Below, one piece after another: positions 16,806 through 23,853 of a DNA stretch of 64,000 bases. Made by a program: the position numbers and the translations under genes. A model generated the notes under the pieces. The model saw nothing but the letters and a program-made list of their open reading frames with translations. It was not told the origin of the DNA and did no database searches. This stretch comes from Oligoflexus tunisiensis (GTDB lineage: Bacteria > Bdellovibrionota_B > Oligoflexia > Oligoflexales > Oligoflexaceae). Position 1 is the first letter of the stretch; every line of letters starts with the position of its first letter. Where the stretch lies: NCBI RefSeq assembly GCF_001748245.1, contig NZ_BDFO01000001.1:4727471-4791470 (forward strand). Reading direction: 5' to 3'.

Positions 16806-18761
16806 ATGCTCGAGCTGCGGAATATCAACAAAAGTTATCGCATGGGCGATAGTACGGTTTATGCGCTTCGCAATGTTTCCGTCACGATCGAAAGCGGTGA
16901 CTTTGTCGCCATCATGGGTCCCTCGGGTTCCGGCAAATCCACTCTGATGCATATCATGGGTCTTTTGGATGTGCCCGAGTCAGGATCCTATCTGGTCCAT
17001 GGCCGTGAGGTTGCGCAGCTGAACGAGGATGACCTGGCCGTTTTACGCCGCAGGGTGCTCGGTTTTATTTTTCAGCAGTTCAACCTGCTGCCGCGCATGA
17101 CCGCGGCTCAGAATGTGGCCCTGCCCCTTTTCTATTCTGAAGGGAAACTCCAGGCCGAGCGGGCCCATGATGTTCTCGACGCCGTGGGTCTCGGCACGCG
17201 CAAGGAGCATCGACCCAATGAATTGTCCGGGGGTCAACAGCAGCGTGTGGCCATCGCCCGTTCGATGATCAACAAACCCCTGATGGTTCTGGCCGATGAA
17301 CCAACCGGAAACCTCGACTCCAAAAGTGAAAAAGAGATCATGGCTCTGCTGCGCGAGATGAATGAGCGAGGCATCACCGTGATCATGGTCACCCACGAGG
17401 ACGAGATCGGACAACAGGCCCGACGCCTCATTCGCATGCGCGACGGGGAAATTCAATCCGATGAACGTCTGGCCCCTCTGCCCAAGCCTCAAAATCCGCC
17501 GACCTTGAGTGAGGCCGCACAAAAAGGTGGTTCCGGTCTGAGCCACATCTGGCAGCATTTTGTTCAGGGCACCAGCACGCTCGCCGCCAACAAGGTGCGC
17601 ACGAGTCTTTCCATGCTGGGCATCATGATCGGTGTCGCGGCGGTGGTGGCGATGCTGGCCCTGGGCAAGGGCGCGCAGTCCGCCATTGAAAGGCAACTCT
17701 CCTCCCTGGGTTCCAATCTGCTCGTGCTCCGCTCCGGCGCTTCACGTGGTCCGGGTGGAGCCCGGTCGGAGGCCGGGGCCGTGACCCGCTTTACCGTGGA
17801 GGATGCGGATGTCATTGAACAGCGGATCCCCGGTGTGCGGGAGGCCGTTCCCAACGTCAACGGCCGTGGTCAGGTGACCTTCGGCAACAAAAACTGGTCG
17901 ACATCCCTGATTGGATCCACGCCTTCCTATGCCCGCATGCATTCCATGGTTCCCGATGTGGGCCGCATGTTCACGGAAGAGGAAAATCAAAAGCGCGCGC
18001 GGGTGGCTGTGATTGGCCGCACCCTGGTGCGGGAGCTCTTCGAAGGCCGGAACCCGATCGGCGAGTTGATCAAGATCAACAAGGTGAATTTTCAGGTCAT
18101 CGGTCTTTTGCCGGAAAAAGGCGCCTCCGGTTTTCGGGATCAGGATGATCAGATTCTGATGCCGGTGGAAACTGCAATGCATCGCCTCCTCGGCAAGGAT
18201 TACGTGGACTACATCGAGATCGAAGTGGAAAGCACCGAGGCGATGGACAGCGTTGAGGAGCGCACCGAGGAACTCATGACCAGGCGCAAGCGGGTGCCGC
18301 CCACCAGGCAGGATGAGGCCTTCAGCATTCGCAATATGGCCGAAATTCAAAATGCCCTGAGTGAGAGCACGCGTATCATGACCCTTCTTCTGTCGGTGAT
18401 TGCCTCGATCTCGCTTCTTGTCGGCGGGATCGGCATCATGAACATCATGCTGGTCTCCGTCACCGAACGCACGCGCGAAATTGGTCTGCGCAAAGCCATC
18501 GGCGCGCGCCGGGCGGATATCCTTTGGCAGTTTCTGATCGAATCGGTGGTGGTGAGTCTGGTCGGTGGCGTGTCCGGCATTGCCCTGGCCGTGCTGATCA
18601 CCACCACGCTCTCCGCAGTTTCCGGCTGGAATACCAGCATCACCGCCTCATCGGTAACGCTGGCCTTTGTCTTTTCTGCAAGTGTCGGCGTCATCTTTGG
18701 AATCTATCCGGCCCGCAAGGCGGCCCAATTGAACCCGATTGATGCCCTGCGTTACGAATAG
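16806..18761 (+). CDS. macB: MacB-type ABC exporter (ATPase-permease fusion)
   Basis: 651 residues, close to E. coli MacB (648). N-terminal ATPase: Walker A GPSGSGKST, Q-loop FQQFNL, signature LSGGQQQR, Walker B MVLADEPTGNLDS, H-loop VTHE. C-terminal permease: first TM (TSLSMLGIMIGVAAVVAMLALG) at about 280, a large periplasmic domain (about 310-520), then three TMs including the FtsX hallmark IGIMNIMLVSVTERTREIGLRKAIGA. Such pumps expel antibiotics, lipopeptides or siderophores by mechanotransmission through MacA and TolC. Start at ATG 16806, after GAGGAGG; an ATG at 16746 lies in the adaptor gene. Followed by a bidirectional hairpin. Confidence 0.93.
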   Translation: MLELRNINKSYRMGDSTVYALRNVSVTIESGDFVAIMGPSGSGKSTLMHIMGLLDVPESGSYLVHGREVAQLNEDDLAVLRRRVLGFIFQQFNLLPRMTAAQNVALPLFYSEGKLQAERAHDVLDAVGLGTRKEHRPNELSGGQQQRVAIARSMINKPLMVLADEPTGNLDSKSEKEIMALLREMNERGITVIMVTHEDEIGQQARRLIRMRDGEIQSDERLAPLPKPQNPPTLSEAAQKGGSGLSHIWQHFVQGTSTLAANKVRTSLSMLGIMIGVAAVVAMLALGKGAQSAIERQLSSLGSNLLVLRSGASRGPGGARSEAGAVTRFTVEDADVIEQRIPGVREAVPNVNGRGQVTFGNKNWSTSLIGSTPSYARMHSMVPDVGRMFTEEENQKRARVAVIGRTLVRELFEGRNPIGELIKINKVNFQVIGLLPEKGASGFRDQDDQILMPVETAMHRLLGKDYVDYIEIEVESTEAMDSVEERTEELMTRRKRVPPTRQDEAFSIRNMAEIQNALSESTRIMTLLLSVIASISLLVGGIGIMNIMLVSVTERTREIGLRKAIGARRADILWQFLIESVVVSLVGGVSGIALAVLITTTLSAVSGWNTSITASSVTLAFVFSASVGVIFGIYPARKAAQLNPIDALRYE

Positions 18762-18778
18762 ACCGCGTTCATCCATGT

Positions 18779-18797
18779 GGCGGACGCAGCGTCCGCC
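18779..18797. terminator. Bidirectional hairpin between macB and monooxygenase genes
   Basis: GGCGGACG, loop CAG, CGTCCGCC: perfect 8-bp stem between two convergent genes, 17 bp after the macB stop and 7 bp after the opposing stop. No T-run, so termination strength is uncertain. Confidence 0.55.
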
Positions 18798-18803
18798 GGC
18801 GGA

Positions 18804-20117
18804 TCATGGGCTCACATAGACAAAGCCTATGCACATTTCATCCTCGGTGCCTTCCCCCCAATTCACATCCTTGGGGCCCGGATTATTGAAGCGGCATTCG
18901 AGGTTCAGGCGATCACCGGGGTTCACCGTCATGGTCTCTTTCAGCACATAGCTGCTCTGCCAGTGAAAATCCCAGCGCGGAATATCCAGAAGGCAGCCGC
19001 GGGCCCCGTCCTTGCGTTCCACATGCAAACGCGTGCTCTGCCCCAGAAGGTGCATATGCAGCGCACTGGAATAAATTTTCAGCGGTGCCGAAGCCGAAAG
19101 CTGCCCGCCCGTGAACGAGGCCGCGTATTGGGTGAAGGGCGCGCCATAGGCATGGATCACATTGTTCTGTCCGGCCGGTATCAGCATGGTGTGATTGTTC
19201 ACCCAATCCGAATTGGTAAACGGCACCACAAACGCTTCCTTGTCCACGCTGGCATCGAGTTTCAAAAGAAGCTTCGAGCGATCGGCCGGGTTCGTCCCAT
19301 GTTCGGTATGGTAATGAACCTGCATCACGATTTTGGAGCCCGGTTCCACTTTCAAACCGGTGCCGGCCGGCAGATCACGTCCCATGCTGCCCGGAGCCCA
19401 ATGGGCGATTTGCGGCAGGTTTTTTCCGCCTTCCAACGGCCCACCAAAGCATGTGTAACCCGGCCCGGCTTTAGCCTCATCCATGGCTTTCACAGCGCCG
19501 AGCAGCTGCGGCGGCACACGATAGGCGATCACATGATGGACGATCTCCGGCTGACCGGGCTGCACGCCGGCACCCGTGATGTACTGCGTGCTGGTGTCCG
19601 GCCAGTCGATGATAAAGCAGCGATAGTCATTGGTCCTGGGTTTGGGAACATACGATTCGAGCGGCATCAGCTCGCGATCCACGCGACTCAGTTGCTCCGG
19701 CTGCGGCGGTGGCGCCACATAATCGACCGGATCACCCGCCGGCGCGCCGGCCGCGGACCAGGCGCCGAGGGCTTGAATGGCCTCCTCCGAAAGGGACCGA
19801 TCATTCGCATAGTCCTGACAGCCAGGGCCGGCCAACCAGGGCGGCATGGCTCGGGTCTGTGTGGCATGGGCGATCGCCTTGTGCAGACGCAGGGCCGTGT
19901 TCGTATCCTCGAGACTGAAGGGCGCAATGCCACCGACCCTATGGCAATTGACGCAGTTTTGTTCCAGGATCGGCTTGATGTCGGCGTAGTAGGTCAGCTC
20001 CTCAGTCAGAGCCGGCCCCTGGGCGTTGGCGCTGGGGGTTTGACTCTCACTCTCATCCTTGGGGGAACAGGCCAGGGGGAGCAGCAGGATCGCAAGACGG
20101 CTGATTCGAGGCATCAT
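18804..20117 (-). CDS. Lipoprotein: c-haem domain fused to PHM/DBM-type dicopper monooxygenase
   Basis: 437 residues. Lipobox LLPLAC (Cys17). A c-haem motif CVNCH is at 55-59 in a short cytochrome-like domain with MPPW (about 91-94) as possible axial Met. Then a copper type II, ascorbate-dependent monooxygenase core: HH at 194-195, QVHYH with His268, LHMH with His354 and His356, and a late Met (DEMCIG, Met428). These match, in order, the CuH (HHH set) and CuM (HxH plus Met) ligands of peptidylglycine monooxygenase. Predicted to hydroxylate an unknown substrate at the envelope, with haem possibly replacing ascorbate as electron donor. GGAG lies 5 nt before the ATG. Confidence 0.88.
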   Translation of the reverse strand: MMPRISRLAILLLPLACSPKDESESQTPSANAQGPALTEELTYYADIKPILEQNCVNCHRVGGIAPFSLEDTNTALRLHKAIAHATQTRAMPPWLAGPGCQDYANDRSLSEEAIQALGAWSAAGAPAGDPVDYVAPPPQPEQLSRVDRELMPLESYVPKPRTNDYRCFIIDWPDTSTQYITGAGVQPGQPEIVHHVIAYRVPPQLLGAVKAMDEAKAGPGYTCFGGPLEGGKNLPQIAHWAPGSMGRDLPAGTGLKVEPGSKIVMQVHYHTEHGTNPADRSKLLLKLDASVDKEAFVVPFTNSDWVNNHTMLIPAGQNNVIHAYGAPFTQYAASFTGGQLSASAPLKIYSSALHMHLLGQSTRLHVERKDGARGCLLDIPRWDFHWQSSYVLKETMTVNPGDRLNLECRFNNPGPKDVNWGEGTEDEMCIGFVYVSP

Positions 20118-20269
20118 GAGAACTCCTGTTTCAGTAGTTTGGAAAGACTTTAGGCAAGGACTATGGAGAAACCATGGAGGACATTTTCGGCTTTAATGGC
20201 GCAGTTGCGAGGGCGAACGATCCGTAATAGTGTCCATCTCTTCATGGACCCATAGCTCTGGTTGAAAAG

Positions 20270-21187
20270 ATGCCGAAAACCTATCGACGAGCCAACGTGG
20301 AAATCAGCAACATCTGCAATCTGAAATGCAGTTTCTGCCCGGAAGTCGAACGGGAAAAACAGGTCATGCGACCGGAAACCTTTGATCAACTGGCTGCGCA
20401 GCTGGCACCTTTGGTGGATGAAGTCTGTTTGCACCTCATGGGTGAACCCTTGAATCATCCGCGTTTTTCAGAATTCATAGCGGCTTGTGCCAGGCATCAG
20501 CTGCCGGTGAATTTAACCACCAATGGTCTTCTTTTGCAGGGTCCGCGCAAGGAATGGGCTCTGCATCCGATCGTGCGGCAGGTGAATATTTCGGTGCATA
20601 GTTTTGAGGCGAATTTCGGTTTGCGCGATGTGGGTCCTTATATGGAGCGTGTTTTTCAATTCACCCGCGAGGCGCTGGCGCAACGCCCGGACCTTTACAT
20701 CAATCTCAGGCTTTGGGATCTCACCGATCCGTCCAGCCTCAACGCGACCAACGCCGCCATTCGCCAGCATATCGAAGAGGAATTTCACCTCGACCTTTCG
20801 CAATTGAAAGTCGATATCAGACGGCGCAAGAATTTGCCTCTGCAGGGTCGCATCTACCTGCATTTCGATTCGCGCTTCACCTGGCCTTCGCCCTCGCTGC
20901 CCCCACTGTCCCGAACCGGATTCTGCCACGGTCTTTCCAATCATTTTGGAGTTCATGCCGATGGCACGGTCGTTCCCTGTTGTCTGGATAAGGAAGCCGT
21001 GATCAACCTCGGCAATATCGCCAGGCAAAGTCTGACGGAAATCCTGCAGAGTCCGCGCGCTGAATCCATCCGCCAAGGCTTTGCCCGCGGCGAACGGCGG
21101 GAGGATTTATGTCAGCGTTGTCCATTCATTGAGCGCTTTGCAAGTAAAGCCCGAAAACTCGCGGCCCGGCACCCCGATTTTTCTTGA
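20270..21187 (+). CDS. Radical SAM/SPASM domain enzyme
   Basis: 305 residues. The radical SAM cluster motif CNLKCSFC (CxxxCxxC, about 16-23) lies at the start of the fold, followed by the GGE-like MGEPLNHP. A C-terminal SPASM-type region holds Cys in GFCHGLSN, VVPCCLDKE and EDLCQRCPF, enough for one auxiliary 4Fe-4S cluster. The layout resembles the short radical SAM/SPASM proteins that modify peptides or act in cofactor maturation. No precursor peptide gene or transporter is visible next to it; the cytochrome P460 gene 70 bp downstream might be a target, but this is speculation. The ATG has no strong ribosome site. Confidence 0.9.
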   Translation: MPKTYRRANVEISNICNLKCSFCPEVEREKQVMRPETFDQLAAQLAPLVDEVCLHLMGEPLNHPRFSEFIAACARHQLPVNLTTNGLLLQGPRKEWALHPIVRQVNISVHSFEANFGLRDVGPYMERVFQFTREALAQRPDLYINLRLWDLTDPSSLNATNAAIRQHIEEEFHLDLSQLKVDIRRRKNLPLQGRIYLHFDSRFTWPSPSLPPLSRTGFCHGLSNHFGVHADGTVVPCCLDKEAVINLGNIARQSLTEILQSPRAESIRQGFARGERREDLCQRCPFIERFASKARKLAARHPDFS

Positions 21188-21258
21188 CCCCGGCGCCGCT
21201 CCTTTCGGTACAATGCTCATTAATACCCGCATCATTTCTATTTACCGAAAGGTTTGTC

Positions 21259-21729
21259 ATGAAGACAGCTCTGGCGACGCTTGGTGTAATGAGTATTCTT
21301 TGTTCGGCAGGATTGGCTTTTGCGGCTGAATTTGCTGTTTTGCCCAAAGGCTTTCGCATGTGGACTCATACCAAATCGATGGTCATTCCTGACAAATCAC
21401 ACGGACTTTATGGTTTTCATAATATTTACGCCAACAAGAAAGCGTTGACCACGTTGAAGGCGGGCAACGGCCCCTATCCGGATGGATCGGCTTTCGTCGT
21501 GTCGTTCTATGAAGTCAAAAACGAAGGTGGCGCGTCCACTCAAGGTGCAAAAATCATGGACGCCGTCATGGTGAAAACTCCGAAAGCCTCGGCCACCGGG
21601 GGCTGGGCGTATGGTGTGTATGACGCAAAAGGCAAAAGAAAAGCGGTGGATGTGGTCAAAGGCTGCTACGAATGCCACAACGCTCAAGCCAAAGCCACTG
21701 ATTATATATTTGAAAAATATATAGACTGA
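21259..21729 (+). CDS. Cytochrome P460-family periplasmic protein
   Basis: 156 residues. Sec signal MKTALATLGVMSILCSAGLAFA, then a compact beta-sheet domain (FRMWTHTKSMVIPDKSHGLYGFHNIYAN) and a C-terminal haem-c motif CYECH (about 139-143) with NAQAKATDYIF. This is the arrangement of the P460/P460-like family (hydroxylamine or NO-related haem proteins). The Lys that cross-links haem in true P460 cannot be assigned with certainty, so it may be a cytochrome c'-beta type instead. Start at ATG 21259 with GAAAGG upstream. A strong intrinsic terminator follows. Confidence 0.85.
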   Translation: MKTALATLGVMSILCSAGLAFAAEFAVLPKGFRMWTHTKSMVIPDKSHGLYGFHNIYANKKALTTLKAGNGPYPDGSAFVVSFYEVKNEGGASTQGAKIMDAVMVKTPKASATGGWAYGVYDAKGKRKAVDVVKGCYECHNAQAKATDYIFEKYID

Positions 21730-21740
21730 GGATAAGAGGA

Positions 21741-21778
21741 AAGGCTGTGAGTTGCTCACGTATCTTGCAGCCTTTTTT
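21741..21778 (+). terminator. Intrinsic terminator after cytochrome P460 gene
   Basis: Outer stem AAGGCTG (21741-21747) with CAGCCTT (21768-21774) and inner stem TGAG/CTCA, followed by a T-run (TTTTTT). Immediately precedes the outer-membrane protein gene, so that gene needs its own promoter or readthrough. Confidence 0.85.
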
Positions 21779-21789
21779 CGGAGTATCCT

Positions 21790-22467
21790 GTGCGCATTTC
21801 TTATCTAGCTTCCGCATTCTGTCTTATGCTGGCGACAGGCCAGGCTTCAGCTTACACCAGCGTGACCGGCGTCTCGAGCGGCGGACGCTTGACGGGTGGT
21901 CTCCTCCTCCAAGATACCGACTATGAAACGACGGCCGACTTTAATGTTGAGACAACCCAGCTGATGGGGGGATATAAGGCCGCCCTGTCCCCTAACTTCG
22001 CTCTCGGCGCTGGCGTGGGTATTGTTTTGGATGGTGAACTGGGGGATGAAGCCCGTGCTGAAGATGGCAGCGGTCTTCGTCTTTTCGTGGATGGTCAATT
22101 CAATTTCAAACAATGGGGCGCCAACACCCTGATGGGAACCTTCGCGCTCACCCATGATCGCTACTCCTTCCAGGAGGACTTTGTGGGCCGTAACATCGAT
22201 CTTGATCTCACGATGACCGAAATCAAGATCGGTGGACTCTTCGCGCATCGCATCAGCCGGGCCTCGCTCTATGGTGGACTCGAAGCCTATCTCTTCTCCG
22301 ATGGCGAGATCGACTTTGGTTCGGCGAACGATGACGTGGAACGCGACAATCGTCTGAATATCCGGTTGGGCGGAGCTTTCGCGGTGGATCCCGCCATTGA
22401 CCTGCGCGCTGACCTCTACCTTCTGAGCGAACAAACTTTCCTGTTTGCCGCCGATTTCCGTCTTTAA
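21790..22467 (+). CDS. Outer-membrane beta-barrel protein
   Basis: 225 residues. Signal MRISYLASAFCLMLATGQASA, followed by alternating hydrophobic/polar strands (LMGGYKAALSPNFALGAGVGIV, LRLFVDGQFNF, IKIGGLFAHRISRASLYGGLEAYLF) and a C-terminal strand ending FLFAADFRL, typical of an 8-10-stranded barrel. GTG start at 21790 with GGAG upstream; it lies just beyond the terminator. No channel-specific motif. 17 bp before a Nudix gene, probably co-transcribed. Function unknown. Confidence 0.78.
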   Translation: MRISYLASAFCLMLATGQASAYTSVTGVSSGGRLTGGLLLQDTDYETTADFNVETTQLMGGYKAALSPNFALGAGVGIVLDGELGDEARAEDGSGLRLFVDGQFNFKQWGANTLMGTFALTHDRYSFQEDFVGRNIDLDLTMTEIKIGGLFAHRISRASLYGGLEAYLFSDGEIDFGSANDDVERDNRLNIRLGGAFAVDPAIDLRADLYLLSEQTFLFAADFRL

Positions 22468-22484
22468 GAGCAAGGGACCACGCG

Positions 22485-23126
22485 ATGCATCGACACAAAC
22501 TTCTCGAACTGCTGGATGCATACGAGCAGACCTGGGCACGCGGGGTCCTTGCCTGGTCCACCTTTGATGCCGGTGAAGAACTCGGCAACTTAAATCGCCT
22601 GCGGGATTTTGTGCGACGGGAGCCTCACTGCCTGGAACGCAGCTGTGTCGAAGGTCATATCACCGCCTCGGCTCTGGTCACCGATCCCCACTGCGAAAAG
22701 GTTCTTCTGACTCTGCACGCCAAGCTTAACAAGTGGCTGCAGCTCGGCGGCCACGTGGATAGCGACAGCGATATCCCATATTCCGCTCTGCGGGAGGCGC
22801 AGGAGGAATCCGGTCGCAGCGAAGTTCGACTTTTCTCCTACGAAACGCTGTGGGGCATGCCAGCCATGGAAGAGCCCCTGCCCTTTGATATCGACATTCA
22901 CCTGATTCCGGCGCGGAAGCAGGACCCTCAGCATTTTCACTTTGACGTGCGTTTTCTCTGCAGTCTGGACCCGGGTCTGCCCCTTGTGATTAGCGAAGAG
23001 TCGCATGACCTGCGTTGGTTAAGCCTTGATGACGCCCAAAGTCTGACAGATGAACGGAGCATGCAGCGACAGTTCTTTAAGCTGCAGGCCCTGCGCGAAA
23101 AACTTTTCAGCCGTCCAAGCCCCTGA
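22485..23126 (+). CDS. NUDIX hydrolase
   Basis: 213 residues. The Nudix box is GGHVDSDSDIPYSALREAQE-ESG: the REAQEESG core that binds metal is intact, whereas the first conserved Glu (Gx5E) is Ser. The flanking text (LVTDPHCEKVLLTLHAKLNKWLQLGGHVD) matches the strand before the box in many bacterial Nudix enzymes; about 45 N-terminal residues precede the domain. Expected to cleave a nucleoside diphosphate linked to some group; substrate not predictable. AAGGGA ribosome site. Shares a transcript with the barrel gene upstream. Confidence 0.9.
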   Translation: MHRHKLLELLDAYEQTWARGVLAWSTFDAGEELGNLNRLRDFVRREPHCLERSCVEGHITASALVTDPHCEKVLLTLHAKLNKWLQLGGHVDSDSDIPYSALREAQEESGRSEVRLFSYETLWGMPAMEEPLPFDIDIHLIPARKQDPQHFHFDVRFLCSLDPGLPLVISEESHDLRWLSLDDAQSLTDERSMQRQFFKLQALREKLFSRPSP

Positions 23127-23274
23127 AAAATCCCCATTCCTTCTGCCCGAGCCTCGGACACGCGGCTCTTTGCCGGAGTCATGCATGATTTTGTGTTGAC
23201 CAATGGCGACGGTATTCCCTATTCTCGCCGTCACAGCTGTTCACACCAACATGAGGCAAGGAGGATCCGGGACC

Positions 23275-23811
23275 ATGAAATCCACGGTTTTCACAGCAGC
23301 CCTGCTCTGGATGGGGACTGATGCACATGCAGCCATTCAGGGGCTGTATGGCAGTGAATGCCTGCAGGTCGAAGGCTTATCGGCATATAAAGATATGGCA
23401 TTTGATGGCGACACGCTGAAGCAGGTGCAGACTGTCTTTGGGGACAGTGAGTGCCTCGCACCGGCCTATGATTTCGTCTTCGAAGGACCCTATCATCTCG
23501 ACGAAACCCTGGGGTTCATCGACTACAGCTTCACGACCATACGTCTGACGCCGCTGAGCGAAGGCGTGGCGGACAACTTCAATGCCTATGAACTTTGTGG
23601 CATTCGCAACTGGCAGGCTGGCAAGCCCGAGGACGTCGCCGGTTTGAACTGTGGTGGTCAAAGGATACCCAGGCTTCATACCAATGTTTATGATCGCATC
23701 AAGGATCATGACGTCGGCATTCAGATGGGACGCGCCAGCGATCATCTGAACGGTTCCACACCGAATCACCGGCCGATTGAATTCGATGCTGTACTCTATC
23801 ACGCCAAATAA
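23275..23811 (+). CDS. Secreted hypothetical protein
   Basis: 178 residues from ATG 23275, with AAGGAGG about 10 nt before it. Short signal-like N-terminus (MKSTVFTAALLWMGTDAHAA), then a domain starting IQGLYGSECLQVEG and holding four Cys that could form two disulfides (Cys in GSECLQ, DSECLAP, YELCGIR, GLNCGGQ). The opening, with a polypeptide reporting its own composition, resembles small envelope-stress lipocalin-like proteins, but I do not recognise a family. It converges on the hybrid kinase, with a hairpin in between. Confidence 0.65.
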   Translation: MKSTVFTAALLWMGTDAHAAIQGLYGSECLQVEGLSAYKDMAFDGDTLKQVQTVFGDSECLAPAYDFVFEGPYHLDETLGFIDYSFTTIRLTPLSEGVADNFNAYELCGIRNWQAGKPEDVAGLNCGGQRIPRLHTNVYDRIKDHDVGIQMGRASDHLNGSTPNHRPIEFDAVLYHAK

Positions 23812-23825
23812 CGATGATGTTGCGC

Positions 23826-23848
23826 TCCCGGCTCGCGACGCGCCGGGA
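23826..23848. terminator. Hairpin between convergent genes
   Basis: TCCCGGC, 9-nt loop, GCCGGGA. A 7-bp GC stem between the hypothetical gene (+) and the hybrid kinase (-), 14 bp after one stop and 6 bp after the other. No T-run. Confidence 0.5.
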
Positions 23849-23853
23849 CCACT

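Noticed and set aside
18777..20153. 458-codon plus-strand open frame
   Set aside because: Antisense to the monooxygenase gene, whose haem and copper motifs are clear; composition is His/Arg-rich as in shadow frames.
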